Below are positions 9,554-18,116 of a DNA stretch of 64,000 nt, in pieces. The number at the start of each line of letters is the position of its first letter. The first letter of the stretch is position 1. A model generated the notes under the pieces. That model was not told the origin of the DNA. It saw only the letters and a program-made list of their open reading frames with translations, and did no database searches. Source of the DNA: Methylobacterium sp. J-067 (GTDB lineage Bacteria; Pseudomonadota; Alphaproteobacteria; Rhizobiales; Beijerinckiaceae). A program made the position numbers and the translations under genes. The stretch covers positions 1 to 64,000 of the forward strand of contig NZ_JAKSXZ010000074.1 of the NCBI RefSeq assembly GCF_022829465.1. The letters run 5' to 3'.

Positions 9554-10381
9554 CTACCGCATGAGAACGCAGTCGCGGCGCTGAGGCTGATCGCGGCAAA
9601 GCGGAGGGGCGACCATCCCTTGCATCATCTCCGCTTCCGTCGGCTCGTAGCGGCGATCGTAGCTCGGTCGCTCGACCGGCTGCGTCCCGGATGGGAAATT
9701 CTGGTTGGCGCGGCTCGATGGCGTTGCCAGTCGCAGCATATTCTGGATTGCTTCGTTCTGCTCGGCCTCCGTGCCGCGCGTAGCTTGGTTCGTCAGACCG
9801 AACATTAACTGCAGCGATTCAGTCTCCTGCTCCGTCAGCCCAGGCAAGCTGTTGCCTTGCCTCACCGGCGGGAATTTCGGCACGCCCGTGATCCCCGCCT
9901 GCATCCGTTCGATGCCGACGATTACCGCCCGGTGGAAGCCGCAGGTGATGCCCTTCTCCGTCGAGCCGAAATGCACCAGAGCGAACCCGGGAATGTCGGG
10001 ACGGGTGCGCAGGGTGATCGTGTCGACCCGCATGTAATAGACCCCGCTGGGCAGCGTTCCGTTGGCGGGCCAAGCCGCAGCGATGAAGCGTCGGGCGTCG
10101 CTGCCCTCCAGCACCTGCACCGTTTCCGGGGGCGCATCAGTTCCCGTTCGACCCTGCTTCCGATCCTGCAGGAAAGCACTGGCTTCGGGCGACGGGAGAC
10201 AGTCGGGATCGGCATCGTTGCTCCGCTGGAAGGGCGCATGATCCATCCAGCTGAGGGCCTTGTCGAACACTGGTGTGGTTTCCCGGATAAGGCTTAACTC
10301 TGGCCACTCCGCTGCGGTCGCGACCTGAGGTAAGCCCCAAACAAGAACGCTTGCGAATAATACGTCGCGCGCTCGGCTCAT
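9554..10381 (-). CDS. Exported protein of unknown function
   Basis: Predicted secreted or periplasmic protein of 275 aa. A signal peptide is visible at residues 1-23 (hydrophobic VLFASVLVWGL, cleavage after ATAAE-like residues). The mature part is Pro- and Gln-rich, with a low-complexity C-terminal third (repeated TEQETES, TEAEQNEA) and several Cys residues (DPDCLPSP, GITCGFH, PLCRDQPQRRDC) that could form disulfides. No enzymatic motif or family was recognised. It is the gene immediately downstream, on the other strand, of the Hachiman pair, with no evidence of functional coupling. Confidence 0.7.
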   Translation of the reverse strand: MSRARDVLFASVLVWGLPQVATAAEWPELSLIRETTPVFDKALSWMDHAPFQRSNDADPDCLPSPEASAFLQDRKQGRTGTDAPPETVQVLEGSDARRFIAAAWPANGTLPSGVYYMRVDTITLRTRPDIPGFALVHFGSTEKGITCGFHRAVIVGIERMQAGITGVPKFPPVRQGNSLPGLTEQETESLQLMFGLTNQATRGTEAEQNEAIQNMLRLATPSSRANQNFPSGTQPVERPSYDRRYEPTEAEMMQGMVAPPLCRDQPQRRDCVLMR

Positions 10382-10439
10382 CCTATCCTCCTGAATTGAT
10401 GGGCATCGTGCAGCTGAAAAAGGATGGGCTAAGGCCGGT

Positions 10440-10994
10440 TTAGCTACGGGATTTAGTAAGGGTCTCGGCCTTCATCACCTCGAATTCGGCCTCGCTCAGG
10501 TGCCCCTCCCGGCGCAGCCGCCCAAGGCGTTCGAGTTCGGCGATCACATCGACCCGGCCTGACGCAGCCGGCGCGACGGGGCTGAGTGCGGGACCCTCTG
10601 CAGCAGGCATCCCTCTGTTTCCGATCACGCCGGGAGCGATGAGGGGATCCGGCCCATAATGGTTGGGCCCGGGGGTACCGCGCAGGCAGGCAAACACGAC
10701 CAGCACCAATCCGACGAGGGGGATCAGCACCAGCAGGATCATCCACCCTGACCGATCGGTGTCATGAAGCCGGCGGGCGGTGACGGCGTAGGAGGGGATG
10801 AGATGGGCTAGGATGACCAAAGCGGTCAGGACCCCACCCGGGCTCTTTTCAGTCCCCTGACCGGTAGCGGTATCCAGGGCCAGGGCCACCAGGGTGAGGG
10901 CCAGCATTACTGCGGCGAACGGCCAGAATTCGCCGCGTGAGGCCCGCCCCCGGAACACCGCGTACTGTTGCATCGCCCGAACGTAACCACCCAT
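10440..10994 (-). CDS. DUF805 membrane protein with C-terminal SHOCT motif
   Basis: Inner-membrane protein of 184 aa. The N-terminal ~110 residues match DUF805: YAVFRGRASRGEFW is the typical entry, followed by several membrane helices and ARRLHDTDRSGW (the RRLHD motif), then PGPNHYGPDP. The C-terminal 30 residues are a SHOCT domain (IAELERLGRLRREGHLSEAEFE), a short module thought to mediate oligomerisation. The frame is open further upstream, but the ATG at 10994 begins the recognisable domain (MGGYVRAMQQYAVF). DUF805 proteins have no established function. It is divergent from the XRE regulator at 11107. Confidence 0.85.
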   Translation of the reverse strand: MGGYVRAMQQYAVFRGRASRGEFWPFAAVMLALTLVALALDTATGQGTEKSPGGVLTALVILAHLIPSYAVTARRLHDTDRSGWMILLVLIPLVGLVLVVFACLRGTPGPNHYGPDPLIAPGVIGNRGMPAAEGPALSPVAPAASGRVDVIAELERLGRLRREGHLSEAEFEVMKAETLTKSRS

Positions 10995-11106
10995 CGAAGC
11001 GCCCCTCACAATTTGCGATCGCTGACAGCGTCCGCTTCCAGCAATCATATTGGTGAACTTTTATTGCCTGGTTTGATAGCGGGCAAGCGATGCGCTCTCG
11101 CCGTCG

Positions 11107-11370
11107 ATGAGAGCTCGAGTTTTGGTCGGTTGGAATTTGCGCCGCCTGCGAGTGGCCAAAGCGCTATCGCAGGAAGCTCTCGGCCTGCTGGCGGGCCTTG
11201 AACCGTCCTACATCGGCCGAATCGAGCGAGGTCGAGAAAACACCACGATCGAAACGTTGGAGGGGCTCGCCGATGTGCTCGGGGCTCCGCTTGCAGCCTT
11301 CTTCGTGATCCCCGAACCAGGTTCGGAAATGCCAGCTGGCTTGCGGCCCGGGCGCAAGTCGACGCGGTGA
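11107..11370 (+). CDS. XRE-family HTH transcriptional regulator
   Basis: Small DNA-binding protein of 87 aa consisting almost entirely of a Cro/CI-type helix-turn-helix (residues 7-65). The recognition region is LSQEALGLLAGLEPSYIGRI, followed by ERGRENTTIETLEGLADVLG, the classic HTH_3 pattern. It probably controls neighbouring genes; the 112-base gap to the divergent DUF805 gene is the obvious operator location. No Shine-Dalgarno sequence is evident before the ATG. Confidence 0.88.
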   Translation: MRARVLVGWNLRRLRVAKALSQEALGLLAGLEPSYIGRIERGRENTTIETLEGLADVLGAPLAAFFVIPEPGSEMPAGLRPGRKSTR

Positions 11371-11435
11371 AACCATCAACGGCGCGTACCCGTGACCCGG
11401 ACAACGCGAATGGCCTTCTATTGACCCTCGTCGCC

Positions 11436-11804
11436 TTAGTACTCATCGGCCCGCATGATCGTCAGGACGCGGGTCGTGACCGCGGGGTCGCCGGGATCCG
11501 ATGATCCGCCGCGCAAGGCCCGGTCATACGCGTCGATCTTCCAGAAGAAGCGCTCACCCCCGACCTCGACCGCCCCGAAGTCATGCTCGCCGTAGGGGTC
11601 ATTGCTGGCGTCGAAGCGATCGAACCGCCGTACGGCCAGCAGGAGGGCGATGCGATCAGCTTCAGCGAGTTCGACGACGCCCAGTGTTTCGACCACCTGC
11701 CCCCCGGCGAAGCTGCGCCGAAAGGCATCGTTGAGCGTCCTGATGCGAATGGTGGGGTTGAGCGCCTGAGCGCTCGAGCAATGATTCTGGGATTGGGTTT
11801 CCAT
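11436..11804 (-). CDS. DUF3768 domain protein
   Basis: Protein of 122 aa matching DUF3768 along nearly its full length: IRTLNDAFRRSF, then AVRRFDRFDASNDPYGEHDF, FFWKIDAYDRAL and RVLTIMRADEY are the conserved blocks as I remember the family. DUF3768 proteins are frequent on plasmids and integrative elements of Rhizobiales and have no known biochemical role. The ATG at 11804 follows a GGAGGC-rich stretch; the upstream extension of the frame reads antisense-like. The gene lies 13 bases after the 11818-12507 gene and is probably co-transcribed with it. Confidence 0.8.
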   Translation of the reverse strand: METQSQNHCSSAQALNPTIRIRTLNDAFRRSFAGGQVVETLGVVELAEADRIALLLAVRRFDRFDASNDPYGEHDFGAVEVGGERFFWKIDAYDRALRGGSSDPGDPAVTTRVLTIMRADEY

Positions 11805-11817
11805 CGAACCGCCTCCC

Positions 11818-12507
11818 TTACGCCGCTTCAGCCGCAGCGGTGTTGGGATGGAGCAGGGCCATGTGCTCACGCCGGCGCACGAGGAGCGGCAGGTCCGGCC
11901 AATCACGCCAGCGCAGGGTGTAGATCCCGCCGGTTTTAGCCTCGACTACTTCAGCCTCGTACCAGCCGTCCTGCTCCCCCTCCGAGATCAGCACGAGGCT
12001 GCCCACCCCAACGCTGGCCCAGCTGCGTGGATAGCGCCCGTCCTCGCCCCCCAAAGGGGCTTCGCTTGTCGAAGGCCCACCGGGCGCGTTGGCAGGCCCG
12101 CCAGCAGCTTTCGCACCCTCGGCGGGGGCAGTGAGCTCACCCGGGCCTGCGAGGGCGCTGAGGCGGCCGTACGCGCCTTTGGCGACAAACGGCACGAAGG
12201 CCCGGCCGGAAGCGAACACCCGCCCTTGGGGCAGTTGGGCTGCGATCGCGAACGCGGCCTCGTCCGCAAGTGGCAGGGTTCGCATCCCCATCACCCCGGC
12301 TGCCTTCGTCGCGAGAACGACATCCGCCTCAGCAAACCATGAGGCGTGCGGTTTCCCATCCCTGTCCGGACCGAACACGATGAGCGCCGGCGTTGGCTTT
12401 GGGGATCCTGGTTCGGCCGATGCGTTGAGCTCCTCGGGGAGTTGGGCGACGGTCCCGCGATCCGCTTCTGGCGGCGACTTGGCAGCTGCTTTGGTAAGTT
12501 TGATCAT
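11818..12507 (-). CDS. Hypothetical protein with C-terminal SH3-like domain
   Basis: Protein of 229 aa of unknown function. An N-terminal charged stretch (1-35) leads to a compact domain at about 40-115 (VFGPDRDGKPHASWFAEADV to GRAFVPFVAKGAYGRL). A Pro/Gly/Ala-rich linker (120-165) follows, then a C-terminal 60-residue domain with an SH3/Tudor-like pattern: VGSLVLISEGEQDGWYEAEV, then YTLRWRDWPDLPLLVRR. I recall this C-terminal type from uncharacterised Rhizobiales plasmid proteins, but cannot name a family. The ATG at 12507 is preferred over the upstream open frame, which contains a perfect hairpin at 12528-12551. Likely co-transcribed with the DUF3768 gene. Confidence 0.72.
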   Translation of the reverse strand: MIKLTKAAAKSPPEADRGTVAQLPEELNASAEPGSPKPTPALIVFGPDRDGKPHASWFAEADVVLATKAAGVMGMRTLPLADEAAFAIAAQLPQGRVFASGRAFVPFVAKGAYGRLSALAGPGELTAPAEGAKAAGGPANAPGGPSTSEAPLGGEDGRYPRSWASVGVGSLVLISEGEQDGWYEAEVVEAKTGGIYTLRWRDWPDLPLLVRRREHMALLHPNTAAAEAA

Positions 12508-12527
12508 AGCTTGCTCCAGAAATGCGA

Positions 12528-12551
12528 AAGGGGCCCCGGATGGGGCCCCTT
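12528..12551. repeat. Perfect 10-bp inverted repeat in the leader of the 11818-12507 gene
   Basis: AAGGGGCCCC and GGGGCCCCTT flank a GGAT loop, forming a 24-base perfect hairpin 21 bases upstream of the chosen start codon. There is no T-run on either side, so it is not a standard intrinsic terminator for either strand. It could be an operator, an attenuator-like leader structure or an mRNA-stabilising hairpin. Confidence 0.65.
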
Positions 12552-12754
12552 GCTCGGTGTGGATGCGTGCTCGAGGTAGGAAGCGGATAGACAGCGCCAA
12601 CTCGGCGATCGATGCGGCTTTGGCGGCGGTCGGGTCATCGTGGCCTCGAAATCAGGTGGCGAAGCTTGCCACCGAACATAACCTTAAAGGATAATAATCC
12701 TAGTGTCAAGCTACAACTTCATCGTTGGAAAGATGAAGCTGTAGCTTCGGAATT

Positions 12755-13054
12755 TCACGCATACGGGGGAGGGGTGCGGATCCTAATATGTGGTCGAAGA
12801 TCGCTCGATCCAAAAAGCACTGCGCGTGCATCGCGTTCGAGACTGGATTGTCGCAGTTGGTCCGGGACTACGCTAGATTTCAGTGCGTCCTCAATCTCTT
12901 GTGATGACAAGTCCGTCACAATGCGGGAGAGTTCGCGTTTCAGTTCTTCAATCGCGACATTTGCCGTTCTCGCAACGGCAAAGAGCTTACGATCGTCGTT
13001 TTCGGTGCCAACAAATTCAGCAATGTATCTCGACATCCTCAGGGTCCCTTCCAT
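12755..13054 (-). CDS. Small hypothetical protein
   Basis: Frame of 99 aa, of unknown function. It looks coding from residue 7 on (MSRYIAEFVGTENDDRKLFA), with a helical, charged middle (IEELKRELSRIVTDLSSQEI). No family or motif recognised. Two starts are possible (13054 or 13036); GAGG stands directly before the second, too close for a good ribosome site, so the first is kept. The region around it is AT-richer than neighbouring genes, consistent with acquired DNA. Confidence 0.5.
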   Translation of the reverse strand: MEGTLRMSRYIAEFVGTENDDRKLFAVARTANVAIEELKRELSRIVTDLSSQEIEDALKSSVVPDQLRQSSLERDARAVLFGSSDLRPHIRIRTPPPYA

Positions 13055-13312
13055 TACCCTGAGATCAAGCCAGCTCTAATCGTGAAACGAAATACAGATA
13101 AATATTCTAATATTCGAGGAACGAATCGCAGGGCGTCCCATGATGTCTCATACTGTTTACTGCGGTCCCAAGCGTAGAGTTATATGCATATGATGAATGC
13201 CTTCGACGCGTCAGGCGCATATCAAGATTGGGCATTTCGATGTTCGGCGCCCCAAATGCGACAGGGTCTCATCATCTCGGCGATAATGGTTCGCGGCATA
13301 GCGGGGCACTGA

Positions 13313-14344
13313 TTATCGTTTGGTGGGCTGCCAAAGCCCCCGTCGATCGCAGACCTTGAAATTAGGACAGGCGGTCTGACGGCAACCGAGCCGATCGTCG
13401 ATGCGATTGCCGTTGCAGATGTTCCAGCCCCCCTCGGCGCAGAAGCTCCACAACGCCGCTTGGACGAAGCGCGGGAAAGTCGCGGGGAAATTCGGGTTGT
13501 AGGCTCGAGCGTCGATCCGCCGGGAAAGGCCCTCGAGTAGGTCGCGACAGCCCCCGGGAGCGGTACAAGCTGGCCCATAGGGATGTTCGGCACCGAAGTG
13601 GGCCAAAGTACCGGTGCGGTGTAGGAAGTTATGAATGAGGGAGTCTACGGCGATCATCCAGGCGCCGGCCGTAACCCATCGCTCACGGTTCGGGTCGGCA
13701 CCGAGAAGCAGGTCAGCGAGGATCATCGCCCAAAGCTTGGGCCCTATGCCGTGGATCTCGCAAAGGGGGTCAAGGATGGCGACCCGCAGCAAAGGCCCGC
13801 GATCAGGATGGTCCGTTCCAGGATCGGCCTGGGCGAGACGAGCGTCGATCCAGCCGACGAGATCTCCCTCGCAGACGTCTCGGATGAACAAGGCGAGGCT
13901 GTAGGCCGCACGATTCAGCACCCCCTTCCTAAGCTTGATGGAAGGCAGCGGACACGTAGAGAAATGGGCTGGCTCGGCGCAAGTTGGGCCAGTCTTCTCG
14001 TAGCTGCATTCGGCGAAATGCCAATAGCTCGTGAGGCGATCGCAGCTTGGGGCCGACGCCAACTGATCGAGGATTGCGTCGAGGCGCGCGCTTCCATGCT
14101 GCTTACTATATCGCAGCGCGACGCCGTCGGAGATTCCCTGCAGCGGGACCAGACCCATGATTAAATCGAAGATAGGCCCGGTGTCGTGGGAACGGACGGC
14201 GAGGGAAAGCCCCTCGAACGCCATGCTGGTCCGAAGGCGATCGACGAAGGATGGCGGCGCGAGCGCAAGGGCTGGTTGGCTGATGAGCAGAAGGTGTTGC
14301 CAGTTGCTTTGGGGAGGCGAGATTATGGGGTTTGCAAGGCTCAT
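13313..14344 (-). CDS. Divergent HhH-GPD (endonuclease III-like) protein with four-Cys tail
   Basis: Protein of 343 aa that I read as a distant member of the HhH-GPD DNA glycosylase superfamily. A helix-hairpin-helix HGIGPKLW lies at 198-205, with Lys203 in the position of the catalytic Lys of endonuclease III. About 30 residues on comes WMIAVDSLIHNFLHRTG, matching the IAVDTHIFRV region of endonuclease III, with Asp234 as the catalytic Asp. The C-terminus has Cys310, 321, 326 and 332 (spacing 10-4-5) against 6-2-5 in the classical 4Fe-4S loop. The N-terminal half is not recognisable. The ATG at 14344 is chosen because the residues upstream look non-coding. No partner gene overlaps it. The domain call is inference from motifs; a non-catalytic DNA-binding role is possible. 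Confidence 0.7.
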   Translation of the reverse strand: MSLANPIISPPQSNWQHLLLISQPALALAPPSFVDRLRTSMAFEGLSLAVRSHDTGPIFDLIMGLVPLQGISDGVALRYSKQHGSARLDAILDQLASAPSCDRLTSYWHFAECSYEKTGPTCAEPAHFSTCPLPSIKLRKGVLNRAAYSLALFIRDVCEGDLVGWIDARLAQADPGTDHPDRGPLLRVAILDPLCEIHGIGPKLWAMILADLLLGADPNRERWVTAGAWMIAVDSLIHNFLHRTGTLAHFGAEHPYGPACTAPGGCRDLLEGLSRRIDARAYNPNFPATFPRFVQAALWSFCAEGGWNICNGNRIDDRLGCRQTACPNFKVCDRRGLWQPTKR

Positions 14345-14913
14345 TCGCCAAGCCTGCCAGATCAGCAAATAGACCAGTCAAGCTCAGCCGACAATTCGGT
14401 CCGAATATAAGTCGCCGGGGAAAGCGGACATTCCGATTTCGACCCAATTCGGTCGTGCAGACTTGTGCGGCGGCCGCCTAAAAGCGGACCTCGGATAATA
14501 CGAGATAAAAATAATTCAATATTTTTTACATTACTTGATAGATGTAATTACAACAAATAATTCATTTGGTGTGATCTGGGATGATCATTAGATAGTGTGA
14601 ATATTACTATAGCATCAATGCTTTCGATCAATTTAAAAGCTATTGACTGCCGCGCGGTTCACTAGTTGTTTAGCCGAGCATGGCGGGGACCCACCCCTTG
14701 CCAGAGCGAGCACGGCTGTACGCTGTTCGTGTGAGCGCCTATGAACCTTGCGGCGCAGCCGGCCCCGCTGGCGCGGTAGCGCCAACCCTTGGTTCTTCGG
14801 CGACACCACAACGTCAGAATTGGCCGCCTAATAACTTCTTTTGCTCTGGCGACGACCAAGCTACCTCGCTGAGCGAGAAGCCCGCCGGAGGCCAGATACG
14901 GCAAACGGGCACC
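14345..14913. other. Gap with repeat copy and AT-rich block
   Basis: About 570 bases without a supported gene. 14430-14490 is a copy of the AGCGGAC repeat: AAAGCGGACATTCCGATTTC, then CCAATTCGGTCGTGC, and AAAAGCGGACCT at 14478. From about 14490 to 14650 follows a strongly AT-rich block (long T and A runs, words such as ATTTTTTACATTAC) unlike the surrounding DNA. It could carry the promoter of the 13313-14344 gene or be a remnant of foreign DNA. Confidence 0.5.
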
Positions 14914-17499
14914 TCAGGCCACGCGGGCTTTCGGTCCTTTCGCATAAATACGCGCTTCGGGCGCTGGCAGGGGACGGCTGAATAGAAAGCCCTGCACTTC
15001 GCCGCAGCCCTCGCGGCGAACGAGTTCGAGCTGTTCAGCCGTTTCGACTCCCTCGGCGACGATGCCCATGCCGAGCCTTTCGCCGATCCCCACCACCGCC
15101 CGCACGATGGCGGCCGCGTCCGGGTCGGCGATGTCACGGATGAACGCCCGGTCGATTTTGATCTTGTCGAAGGGAAACCGGCGCAGATAGCTCAGGCTGG
15201 AATAGCCCGTGCCAAAATCGTCCAAGGCGATACGCACACCGAGCGCCCGCAGCCGGTGCAGGCGCGCGATGACCTCTTCCGCGTCCTCCATCAAGACGCT
15301 TTCGGTCACCTCCAGCTTCAGGCGATTGGCGGGTAAGCCACTAACCGCCAGCGCGCTCAGCACTGTCGCCTCCAATCCATGCTGGCGCAACTGGACCGGG
15401 GAGACGTTGACGCCGATGCGAATGCGGCAGGGCCAGTGCATCGCCTCGCGGCAGGCTTCTTCGAGAGCCCACTTGCCGAGCGGTACGATCAGCCCGTTCT
15501 CCTCGGCCAGTGGGATAAACTCGCCCGGTGAAATTTCACCGCGCTGCGGATGGCGCCAGCGCATTAGAGCCTCGAAGCTCTTGACCGCGCCCGTGGCGGT
15601 ATCGACCACCGGTTGATAGACCAGCCGGAAGTCGCCGTGTCGGATCGCCTCCTTCATGTCGAGGCCGAGTTGACTTCGCGAAGCGACTTTTGCCCCTGTA
15701 TTGGGGCAAAACACACGGTAGGTGCTGCGCCCCGCCGCCTTAGCTTCGTACAGTGCGATGTCGGCGCGCTTGAACAATTCGTCCGCGTTCGCGATCTCTC
15801 CGGACGCCACGGCGAGACCGATGCTGACGCCGACCTCGACCGTTTGTCCATCGAGGTCGACCGGCACGCCGACAGCTGCGATCAGATCCTCGGCCAGCCG
15901 TGCGGCAGCGCCCGGCTCGTCCAGGTCTGTGAGTAGGATCGCGAACTCGTCTCCGCCAAGACGAGCAACGGTGTCGTAGGGACGCAGCACCGCCTGCATC
16001 CGCTCGGCGACCACGCGCAGGAGGACATCGCCCGCCGGATGACCGAAGCTGTCGTTGACGGCCTTGAACCGATCGAGGTCACAAGCTAATACCGCGAAAG
16101 CGCGGCTAGAGTGCTCTGCATGGACGATGGCGCGGTCGAGCCGGTCGTGGAACAGGATACGGTTCGGTAGCCCGGTCAGACCGTCGTGCAAGGCCATGTG
16201 CTGGACCTGCTCTTCGGCCGCCTTTCGGGCACTCACATCCCGGAGGGCCGCGACATAGCCTGTCGCCCTTCCGTTATCTGGGTCGCGTACCAGCCGCACG
16301 GAGAATTCGATCCAGAGATAGTGTCCCTCCGCATGCTGCAACCGGCAACAGCAGATCGAGCAAGTGTCATGCTCTCCGCACAGTCGACTCCAATGCTCGG
16401 CGAAAACGTGCCGATCATCTGGGTGGATGCGGTCAGTTACCCACTCCTCCAGGAACTGCTCTGTTGCATAGCCAAGCTGGGAACGGACGTTCGGTGAGAC
16501 GTAGCGTCGATGCATGCTGAGATCGCCGAGCACGATCACATCGTTGACGTTTTCGGCGATCAGACGGAAGCGGCGTTCGCTCTCCCGCACCGTGGCTTCG
16601 GCTGCACGGCGTGCACTGATATCGAGAAACGTACAGATCGTGCCCCCGTTCGCGAGAGGGGTATAGCGGATCTCCAGCGTGCGGTCTGCGCGTGTGATCT
16701 CCAAACCATGGGGCAGTCTAGCCTGCCGCCGTCGCTCCAGTTCGGCTCGCGTCGATGCCGACAAGCTATCGAAATCGCCCCGCGTGACGAGGATGCCGTG
16801 GAGCGCCTCGAACTCCGCGCCCTCGCACAGGACCGGCTCGGGTAGGTCGAGCAGGGTTCCGGCCCGCTGATTGAACACACGTACTCGTCCGTCCGGGCCG
16901 AATTGGATGATGCCCTGGTCCAGGTTCTCCAAGGTATTGCGCAGAAGGAATTCCGAAGCCCGTAGACCGCGCTCGGAGCGGATCAAGGGCGTGACATCGA
17001 GGGTGATGCCGCAGACGCCCACCGCGGTACCGTGCGCATCGTGCATCGTCCGCCCGTGAAGGACAACATCACGAACCTCGCCGTCGGGCCGCAAAATCCG
17101 ACTATGACGGGTGAACTCGCCTACGCCCGTCGCAGCGCCGCCGCCCCCTTTCCTGATCGCCCACCGCGCGGGTGTGCGCTCGTCGGGATGGTAACACGCG
17201 ATATGCTGTTCCAGGTCGATGGCCCGTTCGGCCAGTTCCGCGCGGCCGAACAGGTTCGCGAGCCCTCTAGACCAGACGACGCTTTCGTTGATCAGGTCGA
17301 TCGACCATCTTCCGAAGCCGGCCGCATCTTCGGCCCACCGTTCAGCCTCCCGGCCTTCCCATAGGACGTCCCATCGATGGGAGTCTTCGGCTCTAGTCTG
17401 ATGCGTGTTCATGGACGCATCCAAAGCGAAGCGCCCCGGATATTCCGGAGTCGGCGTGGGCCGGACGCATTCAGGTGGAGCGATCTCGTCACGCGTCAT
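14914..17499 (-). CDS. Multi-PAS GGDEF-EAL cyclic-di-GMP signalling protein
   Basis: Soluble sensor of about 861 aa. Three PAS-type domains occupy roughly 55-170, 185-290 (LRNTLENLDQGIIQFGPDG, the PAS_7-like form) and 305-415 (ending in VAALRDVSARKAAEEQ, a typical PAC end). A GGDEF domain follows with intact GGDEF at 515-519 and an intact RxxD inhibitory site (RPYD) just upstream. An EAL domain then carries EALMRW at 643 and DDFGTGYSSLSYL. Both catalytic halves therefore look active, with product inhibition of the cyclase retained. No membrane segment is seen, so the PAS domains probably sense a cytoplasmic signal. The start is uncertain: ATG at 17499 or 17412, or a TTG further upstream. Confidence 0.9.
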   Translation of the reverse strand: MTRDEIAPPECVRPTPTPEYPGRFALDASMNTHQTRAEDSHRWDVLWEGREAERWAEDAAGFGRWSIDLINESVVWSRGLANLFGRAELAERAIDLEQHIACYHPDERTPARWAIRKGGGGAATGVGEFTRHSRILRPDGEVRDVVLHGRTMHDAHGTAVGVCGITLDVTPLIRSERGLRASEFLLRNTLENLDQGIIQFGPDGRVRVFNQRAGTLLDLPEPVLCEGAEFEALHGILVTRGDFDSLSASTRAELERRRQARLPHGLEITRADRTLEIRYTPLANGGTICTFLDISARRAAEATVRESERRFRLIAENVNDVIVLGDLSMHRRYVSPNVRSQLGYATEQFLEEWVTDRIHPDDRHVFAEHWSRLCGEHDTCSICCCRLQHAEGHYLWIEFSVRLVRDPDNGRATGYVAALRDVSARKAAEEQVQHMALHDGLTGLPNRILFHDRLDRAIVHAEHSSRAFAVLACDLDRFKAVNDSFGHPAGDVLLRVVAERMQAVLRPYDTVARLGGDEFAILLTDLDEPGAAARLAEDLIAAVGVPVDLDGQTVEVGVSIGLAVASGEIANADELFKRADIALYEAKAAGRSTYRVFCPNTGAKVASRSQLGLDMKEAIRHGDFRLVYQPVVDTATGAVKSFEALMRWRHPQRGEISPGEFIPLAEENGLIVPLGKWALEEACREAMHWPCRIRIGVNVSPVQLRQHGLEATVLSALAVSGLPANRLKLEVTESVLMEDAEEVIARLHRLRALGVRIALDDFGTGYSSLSYLRRFPFDKIKIDRAFIRDIADPDAAAIVRAVVGIGERLGMGIVAEGVETAEQLELVRREGCGEVQGFLFSRPLPAPEARIYAKGPKARVA

Positions 17500-18116
17500 G
17501 GTTCGCTGTCTCGGAACGTATTCAACGGTTGGTAGCGCTCGCTTGGTTAAGGGCAAATGAGCCGATCAGCGTTCGCATCTCAAATTGAATTAATATCTTC
17601 ACTCGCTATGGCCCAATTTCAGACAGTTCGAAGATTTTTCGGCGCACGAAAGGATCAAAATCGTATGATAGAACACCTTCAGAAAACGCATGTCGCCAAG
17701 AATAATTTGACGGACTATTAAAAGCGACATGATGGGCAAAAGGGGTGGTCCTCGATCAACAGTTCCACCGGAAGTAACGGGACTGCATCCCTCCGAAACT
17801 GGCAAAGGCGCAGGTCTGTATCAGACTCTAGAGCGACCCAACCCAGCCATTTCGGACGTCACCGCCAGTACCAGAAAGCGCACCTACAGCGAGCACCGCC
17901 GATGCCGGTGAAACTAAGCAACTCTAGGTTGTTACGACGCAGCGCTATTAACCAGAAAACAAGTAAATCGAATTCATATTGACACGTATATGTGATCAAA
18001 TTTTTGGTCAGAAATAACATTTTGGTTAATCAGGCCCTGGGAGTGTTGAAGGCTGACTAAACCCAGCGACTGAATGCGCGGTGCATCGCTTGGTCTCTCC
18101 CGCGCAGATTCGAACC
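17500..18116. other. Intergenic region between PAS-GGDEF-EAL gene and chemoreceptor
   Basis: About 615 bases between divergently read genes, with no supported coding sequence. It becomes AT-rich near 17935-18045. A near-palindrome TGATCAAA/TTTTTGGTCA occupies 17993-18010, preceded by TTGACA at 17979-17984; no convincing -10 box follows at the right distance, so a promoter for the chemoreceptor is only suspected. Confidence 0.35.
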
